The position numbers and the translations under genes were made by a program. From Paracoccus spongiarum (GTDB lineage Bacteria > Pseudomonadota > Alphaproteobacteria > Rhodobacterales > Rhodobacteraceae): DNA of 64,000 nucleotides. This document shows, piece by piece, positions 53,049-62,010 of this stretch (position 1 is its first letter; each line of letters starts with the position of its first letter). The stretch is taken from the NCBI RefSeq assembly GCF_030732095.1, contig NZ_JAVAMQ010000004.1, positions 124,001-188,000 on the forward strand, given 5' to 3'. Below the pieces are notes generated by a model. The model did not search any database, had not been told where the DNA came from, and saw nothing but the letters and a program-made list of their open reading frames with translations.

Positions 53049-55328
53049 TCAGCGGGCCGAACCGAGCCCGCCCGCCGAGATGGCGGCCATGTTCAGGATG
53101 TCGTTCACCGTCGAGGTGGTCGAGCAGATCTGGATCGGCTGCGACACGCCGGTGAGGATCGGGCCGATGACCGTGGCGCCGGCCATTTCCTGCAGCAGCT
53201 TGACCGAGATCGAGGCCGAATGTCGCGCCGGCACGACCAGCACGTTCGCCGGTCCGGTCAGGCGGCTGAACGGGTACCGCGCCGCCGCCTCGGCGTTCAG
53301 CGCCACGTCGACGGTCATCTCGCCCTCGTACTCGAAATCGACCCCGCGGGCATCCAGGACCTTCGGCGCCTCGGCCATCTTGATCGCGCGTTCGCTGACC
53401 GGATAGCCGAAATTCGAGAAGGACAGGAAGGCCACCCGCGGCTCAAGCCCCAGGCCGCGGGCCACGGCCGCCGCGCGGGTCGCGATGTCGGCCAGGTCCT
53501 CGGCTTCGGGCCATTCATGCACCAGCGTGTCGCCGATCAGCACGATGCGGCCGCGATGCAGAACTGCCGTGACGCCGACCGCGCCATCCTGAGGGCGCAC
53601 GTCGAAGACCTGCCCGATCTGCGCCAGCACCGGCGCGTTCTTGCGCGTGGCGCCCGTCACCAGCCCGTCGCCATGCCCATGCGCCAGCATCAGCGCGGCG
53701 AACACATGCCGGTCGCGATTGGCCAGCTTGTGCGCGTCCTCGCGGTCCACCCCTTTGCGTTGCAGGCGCTGATACAGGAACTCGTGATAGGCCTCGAGAT
53801 GGCGGTTGTTCGCGGCGTTCACGACGCTGATCTCGCGATAGGCATCGCCCAGGCCCAGCTGCTCCAGCTCGGCCTTGACCTCGGCCTCGCGGCCCACCAC
53901 CAGCGCCTGGCCCATGCCGCCGCGCTGCCAGGCCACGGCGGCGCGCAGCACGCGCGGGTCGTCGCCCTCGGCAAAGATCATCCGCGCCTGCTTCTGTCGC
54001 GCGCGGGCATGGATGCCCTGCAGGATCGCGGCGGTCGGATCCATCCGCGCCTTCAGGGTCTGGACATAGCCCTCCATGTCGATGATCGGCCGGCGGGCGA
54101 CGCCGGTATCCATGCCGGCGCGGGCGACGGCGGGGGGCACCACATGGATCAGCCGCGGATCGAAGGGCGTCGGGATGATGTAGTCGCGCCCGAAGATCAG
54201 CTTGCGGCCATAGGCGATGGCGACCTCGTCGGGCACGTCCTCGCGGGCCAGTTCGGCCAGCGCGCGGGCGCAGGCGATCTTCATCTCGTCATTGATGGCA
54301 CGGGCATGGATGTCCAGCGCGCCCCGGAACAGGTAGGGAAAGCCCAGCACGTTGTTGACCTGGTTCGGATAGTCGCTGCGGCCGGTCGCCACGATGGCGT
54401 CGGGGCGCACGGCATGGGCATCCTCGGGGGTGATTTCCGGGTCGGGGTTGGCCATTGCGAAGATCACCGGGTTGTCGGCCATCGACTGCACCATCGCCTG
54501 CGTGACGGCACCCTTGGCGGAAACCCCCAGGAAGACGTCGGCGCCGCGCATCGCGTCCTCCAGCGTGCGGGCCTCGGTGACGACGGCATGGGCCGATTTC
54601 CACTGGTTCATGCCCTCCGTGCGGCCCTGGTAGATGACGCCCTTGGTGTCGCACATGATGCAGTTCTCGTGCCGCGCGCCCATGGATTTCAGCAGCTCGA
54701 GGCAGGCGATGCCCGCCGCGCCCGCGCCGTTCAGCACGATGCGCACATCCTCGATCTTCTTGCCCGACAGCTCCAGCGCGTTCAGCAGGCCGGCGGCACA
54801 GATCACCGCCGTCCCGTGCTGGTCGTCGTGGAACACCGGAATGTCCATCATCTCTTTCAGGCGCTGCTCGATGATGAAGCATTCCGGCGCCTTGATGTCT
54901 TCCAGGTTGATGCCCCCGAAGGTCGGGCCCATCAGCCGGACGGCGCTGATGAATTCGTCGGCATCCTCGGTGGCCAGTTCCAGGTCGATGGCGTTCACGT
55001 CGGCAAAGCGCTTGAACAGCACCGCCTTGCCCTCCATCACCGGCTTGCTGGCCAGCGCGCCCAGATTGCCCATGCCGAGGATTGCGGTGCCGTTCGAGAT
55101 GACGGCGACCATGTTGCCCTTGGTGGTGTAGTCATAGGCGGTCTCGGGGCGGTCGGCGATGGCCTGGACCGGCACCGCAACGCCGGGGCTGTAGGCCAGC
55201 GACAGGTCGCGCTGGGTCGTCATCGGCGTCGAGGCGACGATGTCGTATTTGCCCGGTCGCGGCTCCATGTGATAGGCCAGCGCCTCTTCGGGCGTGATCC
55301 GCGTGCTGCGGCCCGGCTGTTCGGTCAT
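53049..55328 (-). CDS. maeB: NADP-dependent malic enzyme, MaeB type
   Basis: A 759-residue two-part enzyme. Residues ~1-430 are the malic enzyme: SLAYSPGVAVPVQAI, VLFKRFADVNAIDLEL, DDQHGTAVICAAG, VLNGAGAAGIACLELL and ANPDPEITPEDA bind malate, metal and NADP. Residues ~440-759 are a phosphotransacetylase-like domain (MIFAEGDDPRVLRAA to PIQICSTTSTVNDI) that usually regulates and no longer acetylates. The reaction is L-malate to pyruvate, CO2 and NADPH, feeding gluconeogenesis or acetyl-CoA during growth on acids. ATGs at 55334 and 55328 are possible; 55328 has better spacing from GGGGGG. Confidence 0.95.
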   Translation of the reverse strand: MTEQPGRSTRITPEEALAYHMEPRPGKYDIVASTPMTTQRDLSLAYSPGVAVPVQAIADRPETAYDYTTKGNMVAVISNGTAILGMGNLGALASKPVMEGKAVLFKRFADVNAIDLELATEDADEFISAVRLMGPTFGGINLEDIKAPECFIIEQRLKEMMDIPVFHDDQHGTAVICAAGLLNALELSGKKIEDVRIVLNGAGAAGIACLELLKSMGARHENCIMCDTKGVIYQGRTEGMNQWKSAHAVVTEARTLEDAMRGADVFLGVSAKGAVTQAMVQSMADNPVIFAMANPDPEITPEDAHAVRPDAIVATGRSDYPNQVNNVLGFPYLFRGALDIHARAINDEMKIACARALAELAREDVPDEVAIAYGRKLIFGRDYIIPTPFDPRLIHVVPPAVARAGMDTGVARRPIIDMEGYVQTLKARMDPTAAILQGIHARARQKQARMIFAEGDDPRVLRAAVAWQRGGMGQALVVGREAEVKAELEQLGLGDAYREISVVNAANNRHLEAYHEFLYQRLQRKGVDREDAHKLANRDRHVFAALMLAHGHGDGLVTGATRKNAPVLAQIGQVFDVRPQDGAVGVTAVLHRGRIVLIGDTLVHEWPEAEDLADIATRAAAVARGLGLEPRVAFLSFSNFGYPVSERAIKMAEAPKVLDARGVDFEYEGEMTVDVALNAEAAARYPFSRLTGPANVLVVPARHSASISVKLLQEMAGATVIGPILTGVSQPIQICSTTSTVNDILNMAAISAGGLGSAR

Positions 55329-55422
55329 CGGCATGTCCCCCCTGATGCTGCCTCGTCCGGTCTAGCGCGGTGGAGTGCGGATCATCAACGGGGATCGCGC
55401 AAGCAGGGGCGAAACGGGCGGC

Positions 55423-56148
55423 CTAGATGGTGACCTTGACGAAGCTGTCGCGCAGGGCGGCGGACCACTCGGCGCTCATCTGCATGAAGTCCGGATCGCC
55501 TTCCAGGATGCGGCGGCGTGCGCCCACCTTGCAGGCGTCCTTCTCGATGATGGCGAGGTCCAGCGGCATGCCCACCGACAGGTTCGAGCGCAGCGTCGAA
55601 TCCATCGACAGCAGCACCGCCTTCTGCGCGTCGGCAAGGCTGGTGGCGGGCGTCACCACCCGGTCGAGGATCGGCTTGCCGTATTTGTGTTCGCCGATCT
55701 GCAGGAAGGGGGTGTCCTCGGTCGCCTCGATGAAATTGCCTTCCGGGTAGATCAGGAACATCCGCATGTCGCCGCCGCGCCGCTGGCCGGCGACGATCAT
55801 GCTGGCCGAGGCCTGCTGGCGCAGCTCGCGGCACTGGTCGGCGATCTCGCGCCGCGTGCGCGACAGCGTGTCGCCGATGATCGAGGCGACCTGCAGCATG
55901 GTCGGCGCCTTCAGGATGGAGGTGGTCTCGTCGGCCATCTCGTCCTCGTTGGCCTCGTCCAGCCGCGCCAGCGTGGTCTGGGTGACCGACAGCGAGCCCG
56001 CGGTCATGATCGCGATGACCCGTTCGCCCGGGGTCTCGAAGAAGAACATCTTGCGATAGCAGGCGATGTTGTCGAGGCCGGCATTGGTGCGTGTGTCGGA
56101 CAGTAGCACCAGCCCGGCATTGAGTTTCAGTCCGACGCAATAGGTCAT
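55423..56148 (-). CDS. Anbu-type proteasome-like peptidase
   Basis: A 241-residue protein of the 20S proteasome/HslV superfamily. The N-terminus is MTYCVGLKLNAGLVLLSDTR, so removal of Met exposes Thr-2 as the likely nucleophile. ERVIAIMTAGSLSVTQ and TSLADAQKAVLLSMDST follow as in Anbu (ancestral beta subunit) proteins. Anbu forms open rings of uncertain physiological substrate. Its genes commonly sit with a circularly permuted ATP-grasp gene, an alpha-E gene and a transglutaminase-like gene. Here only an ATP-grasp gene is present, 7 kb away at 63357. It is divergent from serC. Confidence 0.9.
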   Translation of the reverse strand: MTYCVGLKLNAGLVLLSDTRTNAGLDNIACYRKMFFFETPGERVIAIMTAGSLSVTQTTLARLDEANEDEMADETTSILKAPTMLQVASIIGDTLSRTRREIADQCRELRQQASASMIVAGQRRGGDMRMFLIYPEGNFIEATEDTPFLQIGEHKYGKPILDRVVTPATSLADAQKAVLLSMDSTLRSNLSVGMPLDLAIIEKDACKVGARRRILEGDPDFMQMSAEWSAALRDSFVKVTI

Positions 56149-56339
56149 CGGCAGGCTTTCTGATGGTTCGTCGCGGCGCGTTTCCTGTCGGACGCACCTT
56201 AGTCGGACGCCCGGGGTCAGGCAATCATCCGCCACGGGCCACCGCGCGCGACGCGATGCGCTGCGGCAATTCTGTCGCAGCCGCAACGCCCCGCCGCCGG
56301 TGAGGCGGGCCGATTTTTTCGTTGCGCGGGGCGCGCGGG

Positions 56340-56405
56340 GCGCGTATGTGCGGCGCCGGGACACCCTTCCCCAACGAAGGGCTTTTAGCTGGAAGGCTGA
56401 GTCAC
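56340..56405 (+). promoter_or_regulatory. serC leader, candidate serC RNA motif
   Basis: The 5' leader has a hairpin CCCTTC (56364-56369)/GAAGGG (56376-56381), followed by CTTTTAGCTGGAAGGCTGA that can form a second short stem before the ATG at 56406. A conserved serC leader RNA of this kind is known upstream of alphaproteobacterial serC genes. The match is from memory and visual folding. Confidence 0.5.
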
Positions 56406-57551
56406 ATGACTGATCCGACGATCCCGGCCGCGCGGCCGGAAAATCCGCGCTTTTCCTCGGGCCCCTGCGCCAAGATTCCCGGATATTCGCTGGACATGCT
56501 GGCCGACGCCCCGCTGGGGCGGTCGCATCGCGCCGCTGTGGGCAAGTCGAAGCTGGCCGAGGCGATCGACCTGACCCGCGAGGTCCTCGGCGTGCCGGAC
56601 GATTATCGCATCGGTATCGTGCCCGGTTCGGATACCGGCGCGGTCGAGATGGCGATGTGGACCATGCTGGGCGCCCGGCCGGTCGAGATGCTGGCCTGGG
56701 AAAGCTTTGGCGAGGGATGGGTCACCGACGCCGTCAAGCAGCTGAAGCTGGATGCCACGGTGCGCAAGGCCGATTACGGCAGGATCGTCGATCTGGCCGA
56801 GGTCGATTTCGACCGCGATGTCGTCTTTACCTGGAATGGCACCACCTCGGGTGTGCGGCTGCCCGATGGCGGGGCGATCCCGGCCGATCGCGCCGGCCTG
56901 ACGATCTGCGACGCGACCAGCGCGGCCTTTGCGATGGACCTGCCCTGGGATAGGCTGGATGTGGTGACCTTCAGCTGGCAGAAGGTCCTGGGCGGCGAGG
57001 GCGCGCATGGGGTGCTGATCCTGGGCCCCCGCGCGGTCGAGCGGCTGGAAAGCTTTACCCCCGACCGCCCGCTTCCGAAGATCTTCCGGCTGACCAAGGG
57101 CGGCAAGCTGATCGAGGGCATCTTCAGGGGCGAGACGATCAACACCCCCTCCATGCTGGCGGTCGAGGATTACCTCGTGGCCTTGAATTGGGCGCAGGGG
57201 CTTGGCGGGCTGCCGGCGCTGATCGCGCGTGCAGACGCGAATGCCCGCGCGGTGCGCGACTTCATCGCCGGCAAGGACTGGATCGCGGACCTGGCCGAGG
57301 ACCCGGCGACCGGGTCGACCACCTCGGTCTGCCTGAAATTCACCGACCCCGGGATCCGCGACGGTGCGGCCTTCGCCAAGGCCGTCGCGAAGCGGCTGGA
57401 ACAGCAGGGCGTCGCGCTGGATGCCGGGGCCTATCGCGATGCGCCCGCCGGCTTGCGGATCTGGTGCGGCTCGACCGTGGAGACGGCGGATGTCGCGGCG
57501 CTGATGCCGTGGATCGAATGGGCCTATCGCGCCGAACTGGCCGCGCAATAG
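56406..57551 (+). CDS. serC: Phosphoserine aminotransferase
   Basis: A 381-residue PLP enzyme converting 3-phosphohydroxypyruvate and glutamate to phosphoserine and 2-oxoglutarate. [14 protein letters not shown] begins the fold, [15 protein letters not shown] binds the cofactor phosphate, [14 protein letters not shown] holds the PLP-contact aspartate and [15 protein letters not shown] the Schiff-base lysine (K193). [16 protein letters not shown] follows. It belongs to the alphaproteobacterial SerC subtype. The start at 56406 is preceded by a structured leader. It is followed by serA in the same direction, 122 bases on. Confidence 0.95.
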   Translation: MTDPTIPAARPENPRFSSGPCAKIPGYSLDMLADAPLGRSHRAAVGKSKLAEAIDLTREVLGVPDDYRIGIVPGSDTGAVEMAMWTMLGARPVEMLAWESFGEGWVTDAVKQLKLDATVRKADYGRIVDLAEVDFDRDVVFTWNGTTSGVRLPDGGAIPADRAGLTICDATSAAFAMDLPWDRLDVVTFSWQKVLGGEGAHGVLILGPRAVERLESFTPDRPLPKIFRLTKGGKLIEGIFRGETINTPSMLAVEDYLVALNWAQGLGGLPALIARADANARAVRDFIAGKDWIADLAEDPATGSTTSVCLKFTDPGIRDGAAFAKAVAKRLEQQGVALDAGAYRDAPAGLRIWCGSTVETADVAALMPWIEWAYRAELAAQ

Positions 57552-57569
57552 TCTTGCGTCCCGCGACCG

Positions 57570-57605
57570 CCGGGGGCCGTCTGCCCCCGGACCCCCGAGG
57601 ATATT
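57570..57605. repeat. Hairpin plus CCCCCGAGGATATTT element between serC and serA
   Basis: CCGGGGGC (57570-57577) pairs with GCCCCCGG (57583-57590) around 5 bases, followed by ACCCCCGAGGATATTT. This combination resembles an intergenic sequence remembered as recurring in Rhodobacteraceae genomes, so it is listed as a candidate dispersed repeat or terminator/attenuator. Confidence 0.5.
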
Positions 57606-57673
57606 TCCGCACAGAAGATGATCACGGCACCTGCGAGGCGCGGCCCCGGGTGCGTCACATGAGGAAGAACGAC

Positions 57674-59263
57674 ATGCCGAAGGTTCTCGTCTCGGACAAG
57701 CTGTCCGAAACCGCCGTCCAGATCTTTCGCGATCGCGGCGTCGAGGTGGACTACCTGCCCGATCTGGGCAAGGACAAGGAGAGGCTGGCCGAGGTGATCG
57801 CCGAGTATGACGGGCTTGCCATCCGCTCGGCCACCAAGGTGACCGAGAAGCTGCTGGAGAAGGCGGCCCGGCTGAAGGTCGTCGGGCGGGCCGGGATCGG
57901 CGTCGACAATGTCGACATCCCCGCCGCCAGCAAGAAGGGCGTGATCGTGATGAACACGCCCTTCGGCAACAGCGTCACCACCGCCGAACATGCCATCGCG
58001 ATGATGTTCGCGGTGGCGCGGCAGCTGCCCGAGGCCAGCGTCTCGACCCATGCCGGCAAATGGGAGAAGAACCGCTTCATGGGGGTCGAGCTGTTCAACA
58101 AGACATTGGGCGTGATCGGCGCGGGCAATATCGGCTCGATCGTGATCGACCGGGCGCTGGGGCTGCATATGCGCGTGCTGGCCTATGATCCCTTCCTGTC
58201 CGAGGATCGCGCCCGCGAGATCGGCGTCACCAAGGTCGAGCTGGACGATCTGCTGGGCAAGTCGGATTTCATCACCTTCCACGTGCCTCTGACCGACAAG
58301 ACCCGCAACATCCTGTCGCGCGAGGCCATCGCGAAATTGAAGAGGGGTGTCAGGATCATCAACTGCGCGCGGGGCGGGCTGGTCGACGAGGCGGCGCTGG
58401 CCGAGGCGCTGACGGATGGCCGCGTGGCTGGGGCGGCCTTCGACGTGTTCGCTGTCGAGCCGGCGACCGACAGCCCGCTGTTCAACCTGCCGAATGTCGT
58501 GGTGACGCCGCATCTGGGCGCCTCGACCACCGAGGCGCAGGAGAACGTGGCCCTGCAGGTGGCCGAGCAGATGTCGGACTATCTGCTGACCGGCGCCGTG
58601 CAGAACGCGCTGAACATGCCGTCGGTGACCGCCGAGGAGGCGGCGACGATGGGGCCGTGGATCAAGCTGGCCGGGCATCTGGGCGCCTTCGTGGGACAGA
58701 TGACCGACGAGCCGATCAAGGCGATCAACGTGCTGTATGACGGCGTTGCCGCGACGATGAACCTGAACGCGCTGAACGCCTCGGTCATTGCCGGGGTGAT
58801 GCAGGCGACCAACCCGGATGTGAACATGGTCTCGGCGCCGGTGATCGCGAAGGAGCGCGGCATCCAGGTGGCCACGACGACCCAGGACAAGGGCGGCGTC
58901 TATGAGGGCTATGTCAAGCTGACCGTGGTGACGGCGCAGCGCGAGCGGTCCATCGCCGGCACCGTGTTCAGCGACGGCAAGCCGCGCTTCATCCAGATCC
59001 GCGGGATCAATGTCGATGCCGAGATCGGCGAACACATGCTGTATACGCGCAACAAGGACGTGCCCGGCGTGATCGGCGCGCTGGGGATGACGCTGGGCGA
59101 TCTGGGGGTGAACATCGCCAACTTCACCCTTGGCCGGTCCGCCAGCGATGACGATGCCATCGCGATCCTGTATCTGGACGAGGCGATCGGCGACGATGTC
59201 CTGGCGGCGTTGCAGGCGACCGGCAAGTTCCTGCAGGCGCGACGCCTGAAGTTCGAGGTCTGA
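57674..59263 (+). CDS. serA: D-3-phosphoglycerate dehydrogenase
   Basis: A 529-residue long-type enzyme, the first step of serine synthesis (3-phosphoglycerate to 3-phosphohydroxypyruvate with NAD). The substrate and NAD domains (1-~315) show GRAGIGVDNVDIPAA, GVIGAGNIGSIVIDRALGL, the catalytic arginine in NCARGGLVDE and the catalytic histidine in VVTPHLGASTTEAQ. Residues ~325-445 are the allosteric substrate-binding domain and ~455-529 an ACT domain (KDVPGVIGALGMTLGDLGVN), which usually gives serine feedback. The ATG at 57674 has GAGGAAG upstream; another ATG at 57659 is in frame. Confidence 0.95.
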   Translation: MPKVLVSDKLSETAVQIFRDRGVEVDYLPDLGKDKERLAEVIAEYDGLAIRSATKVTEKLLEKAARLKVVGRAGIGVDNVDIPAASKKGVIVMNTPFGNSVTTAEHAIAMMFAVARQLPEASVSTHAGKWEKNRFMGVELFNKTLGVIGAGNIGSIVIDRALGLHMRVLAYDPFLSEDRAREIGVTKVELDDLLGKSDFITFHVPLTDKTRNILSREAIAKLKRGVRIINCARGGLVDEAALAEALTDGRVAGAAFDVFAVEPATDSPLFNLPNVVVTPHLGASTTEAQENVALQVAEQMSDYLLTGAVQNALNMPSVTAEEAATMGPWIKLAGHLGAFVGQMTDEPIKAINVLYDGVAATMNLNALNASVIAGVMQATNPDVNMVSAPVIAKERGIQVATTTQDKGGVYEGYVKLTVVTAQRERSIAGTVFSDGKPRFIQIRGINVDAEIGEHMLYTRNKDVPGVIGALGMTLGDLGVNIANFTLGRSASDDDAIAILYLDEAIGDDVLAALQATGKFLQARRLKFEV

Positions 59264-59351
59264 GGCGGCGGTTGTGCGCCGGGCCTGCCGGCGCGCAACC
59301 TCGACCGGTGCGGCGACGTTCATCTGTCCCGGAGACCTGACAGGAGGCAGC

Positions 59352-60089
59352 ATGCGGCTTTATGCCATCGGCGACATTCACGGCCAGCTGGACCTGCTGA
59401 CGGACGCGCATGAGCGGGTGTTCCGGGATGGCGGGCGCGATGCGCTGATCGCCCATGTCGGCGACCTGATCGATCGCGGCCCCGATTCGCGCGGTGTGGT
59501 CGAGCACCTGCTGCGCGGCCGGCGGGACGGTCGCAACTGGGTGGTCACGCGGGGCAATCACGACCGCTTCCTGCCGCAATTCCTGCAGCGGCCGTCCTGG
59601 GTCGATCCGGGGCTCAGTTCGGGGCAGCATTGGGTCGATCATCCGGGGCTGGGCGCGGCTGCCACGCTGGCCTCTTATGGGATCGACCCCACCTTGCCGC
59701 GCGCGCAGCTGCGCGCCGAGGCCGCTCGCGCGGTGCCCGCGGCGCATTGCGACTTCCTGGCCTCGCTGCCCCTGTGGTTCCTGCATCCGCAGGCGCTGGT
59801 GGTGCATGCGGGGATCCGGCCCGGCGTCGATCTGCGCGACCAGGCCGAGGATGACCTTGTCTGGATCCGCGCCGGGTTCCTGGACAGCAGGGCCGATCAC
59901 GGGCCGCTGGTCGTGCATGGCCACACGGCGATCAAGACGGCAAGGTGGTATCCGAACCGGCTGAATGTCGATGGCGGGGCCGCCTATGGCCGGCCGCTAT
60001 GCGCAGTGGTGATCGAGGACGGAATGGTGCATCTGCTGACCGACGACGGCAGGGTGCCCTTGCAGCAGGAGACGGAAGATGCGCTTTAG
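59352..60089 (+). CDS. Metallophosphoesterase (PPP-type Ser/Thr phosphatase or Ap4A hydrolase-like)
   Basis: A 245-residue two-metal phosphatase. Motifs in order: LYAIGDIHGQLDLL (residues 3-16), HVGDLIDRGPDS, TRGNHDRFL, and VVHGHTAIKTA with the last metal histidine, the PPP-family set. AGGAGG precedes the ATG. The next gene, CreA-like, overlaps its end by 11 bases. Bacterial members dephosphorylate proteins, bis-nucleotides or small phosphates; which applies here cannot be told. Confidence 0.88.
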   Translation: MRLYAIGDIHGQLDLLTDAHERVFRDGGRDALIAHVGDLIDRGPDSRGVVEHLLRGRRDGRNWVVTRGNHDRFLPQFLQRPSWVDPGLSSGQHWVDHPGLGAAATLASYGIDPTLPRAQLRAEAARAVPAAHCDFLASLPLWFLHPQALVVHAGIRPGVDLRDQAEDDLVWIRAGFLDSRADHGPLVVHGHTAIKTARWYPNRLNVDGGAAYGRPLCAVVIEDGMVHLLTDDGRVPLQQETEDAL

Positions 60090-60552
60090 GGTCGTGGTTG
60101 CGCTGCTGGCGCTGATGCCGGTGGCGGCGGCGGGCGAGGAGGTGGCGAAGATCGGCGTGGACTGGGTCGGCAATGACGTGATTGTCGAGGCGATCCGCGA
60201 TCCCAAGGTCGGCGGCGTCACCTGCCATCTGGCCTATTTCGAGCGGTCGGTCCTGGATCGGCTGAGTCAGGGGAACTGGTTCGAGGACCCGTCCAACAGC
60301 GCCATCGAATGCGCGCAGACCGGGCCGATCGATCTGAGCCAGATCCGTCGTGGCTCGGATGGCGAGGATGTCTTTAGCGAGGGCCGGTCGCTGATCTTCA
60401 AGTCGCTGCGGGTCAAGCGCATCTATGACGAGGCCAATCAGGTGCTGATCTACCTCGCTCATGCCAACCAGATCACGGAAGGGTCGGCCAAGATGGCGAT
60501 CTCGACCGTGCCCTTGTTTGCCGCAGGCGCCGAGGCGCTGCCTGCGAACTAG
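60079..60552 (+). CDS. CreA-family periplasmic protein
   Basis: A 157-residue protein with an 18-residue signal peptide (MRFRVVVALLALMPVAAAGE). The mature part, with VAKIGVDWVGNDVIVEAIRD, VGGVTCHLAYFERS and SNSAIECAQTGPI, matches the CreA family: two conserved cysteines and the I-x-V-D-W-x-G motif. CreA proteins are common in proteobacteria with no settled function. It overlaps the phosphatase gene and is probably co-transcribed. Confidence 0.85.
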   Translation: MRFRVVVALLALMPVAAAGEEVAKIGVDWVGNDVIVEAIRDPKVGGVTCHLAYFERSVLDRLSQGNWFEDPSNSAIECAQTGPIDLSQIRRGSDGEDVFSEGRSLIFKSLRVKRIYDEANQVLIYLAHANQITEGSAKMAISTVPLFAAGAEALPAN

Positions 60553-60660
60553 GCCCGGGCCGGGCGCGAATCCTGCGGATGATGCAAATTCGGGCGATCC
60601 GGTGGACAGAATCGGCATCAGGCGCTAGAAGGCGTGTCAGTCTGGCGAAGGATCGGGCAA

Positions 60661-61011
60661 ATGGTGGAAACTCTGCGCATACAATCGCATAGCCGCATCG
60701 CGAAATTCAGTCTGGGTCAGGTCGTGCGGCACCGCAACCGGCCGTTCCGGGGCGTGATCTTCGATGTCGATCCGGAATTCGCCAATACCCAGGAGTGGTA
60801 CGATTCCATCCCCGAAGATGTGCGCCCGGCCAAGGACCAGCCGTTCTACCATCTCTATGCCGAGACCGAGGCGACCTATTACGTCGCCTATGTATCGGAG
60901 CAGAACCTCGTGCCGGATGCCTCGGGCGAGCCGCTGGAACATCCCGACGTGCTGGACATGTTCGGCGACTTCAGCGAGGGCCGCTACCCGCTGGCCGGGC
61001 CTCTGAACTGA
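60661..61011 (+). CDS. hspQ: Heat shock protein HspQ
   Basis: A 116-residue YccV/HspQ-family protein. Key segments: RIAKFSLGQVVRHRNRPFRG, VIFDVDPEF, and QPFYHLYAE followed by YVAYVSEQNL. In E. coli it binds Lon or hemimethylated DNA and aids protein quality control. GAAGGA lies 8 bases before the ATG at 60661, favouring that start over a GTG at 60634. It stands alone. No sigma-32 promoter was identified with confidence in the 60553-60660 gap. Confidence 0.9.
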   Translation: MVETLRIQSHSRIAKFSLGQVVRHRNRPFRGVIFDVDPEFANTQEWYDSIPEDVRPAKDQPFYHLYAETEATYYVAYVSEQNLVPDASGEPLEHPDVLDMFGDFSEGRYPLAGPLN

Positions 61012-61083
61012 CGCGGCGGGCTGACCGGCACGACGGACCCTGCCGCAGCCCCGGGCGGTCGCCCCGACGGCGGTGCGGGCGCG

Positions 61084-61590
61084 TCAGCGGCCGCCGGTCT
61101 GGTCCGTAAAGGGAATGCTGAAGGCCAGGAAGTTGCGCTGTTCCTCGCGGTAATAGCACAGCGCCTGGGTCAGGTCCTGGATGAGATACCAGCCGAAGCC
61201 GCCCTCGGGCAGGTCGGTCAGGTCCATCACCGGCAGGCCGCGCGGCAGCAGGCATTCCTCGGGCAGCGATACCCCGTCATCCGAGATCGCGCAGGCAAGG
61301 CCGGTGTCGTGGCGCACGATGCTGATATGGATCGAGGGCTGCTGCCCGGCATCCGCGGCGCTGTCGGCAAGGCTGGCATGTTCGGTGACGTTGTTCATCA
61401 CCTCGGCCAGCACCAGTTCCAGCCGGCCCAGCGTGTCGTCGCTGACTTCGCTGCGAAAGCGGGTGCGGATGGCGGTCAGCGTCTCGCGCACGCGGGTCGG
61501 CTGGGCGTGCAGGACGCGGTGAAACATCGGCTGGGTGCGGGTCGAGATCTGCCCGTTCAGCCCGGCATTCTGCCGTTCGGTTGAGGTCAT
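61084..61590 (-). CDS. RsbW-like anti-sigma/ATP-binding regulatory kinase
   Basis: A 168-residue protein of the histidine-kinase-like ATPase fold. LELVLAEVMNNVTEHA is the N-box, AISDDGVSLP the G1-like region and LPEGGFGWYLIQDLTQAL the G2 region. Such proteins phosphorylate an STAS-domain antagonist and hold an output regulator. It is preceded by exactly such an STAS gene with a 4-base overlap. No sigma factor or PP2C phosphatase is in the window, so the output is unknown. Confidence 0.85.
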   Translation of the reverse strand: MTSTERQNAGLNGQISTRTQPMFHRVLHAQPTRVRETLTAIRTRFRSEVSDDTLGRLELVLAEVMNNVTEHASLADSAADAGQQPSIHISIVRHDTGLACAISDDGVSLPEECLLPRGLPVMDLTDLPEGGFGWYLIQDLTQALCYYREEQRNFLAFSIPFTDQTGGR

Positions 61591-61919
61591 TCGGTCTGTT
61601 CCTCGTCAGCGGCTGCGGGGCGGATGTCGAAGACGGTGTCCATGCGCGTCAGCCGGAACACGCGCTCGACATTGGGGGTCAGGTCCTTCAGCACCAGCGG
61701 CAGGTTGTCCGGCAGTGCCTTGCGGACCGCGATCATCGCGCCGAGGCCCGAACTGTCCATGAAGTCCACCGCGCCCATCAGCATCTCGACGGGCTTGCGG
61801 TGGCGCAGCACCACCTCGCGCAGCTTGTCCTTGAAGCGGGTCGCAATCGCCGCGTCGATCCGCGCCTCGGCCACGGTGATGACCAGTCGGTTCTCGGTCT
61901 CGGTAACGGTGAATTGCAT
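61587..61919 (-). CDS. STAS-domain anti-anti-sigma factor (RsbV-like)
   Basis: A 110-residue STAS protein. The strand-helix order and GAVDFMDSSGLGAMIAVRKA (the switch serines of DSSG at ~55-58) are characteristic. It should be phosphorylated by the kinase encoded next and, when dephosphorylated, sequester it. It is first in the two-gene unit and divergent from the thiolase. The C-terminal tail is acidic. Confidence 0.87.
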   Translation of the reverse strand: MQFTVTETENRLVITVAEARIDAAIATRFKDKLREVVLRHRKPVEMLMGAVDFMDSSGLGAMIAVRKALPDNLPLVLKDLTPNVERVFRLTRMDTVFDIRPAAADEEQTE

Positions 61920-62010
61920 GTCGGTCCCTCGCTTCGCATTCCTTCTGCCGTGACTAGACGCAAAAGGTTACCATCCGGTAAGCGGGAACAGAGGGCTCAG
62001 GGGAGGGATC

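Noticed and set aside
51255-55433. A 1392-codon open frame on the + strand across the fasciclin-RTX and maeB genes
   Set aside because: It is antisense to two genes with clear domains and conserved motifs, has low-complexity His/Gln/Arg/Ala composition typical of antisense frames in GC-rich DNA, and no ribosome site.
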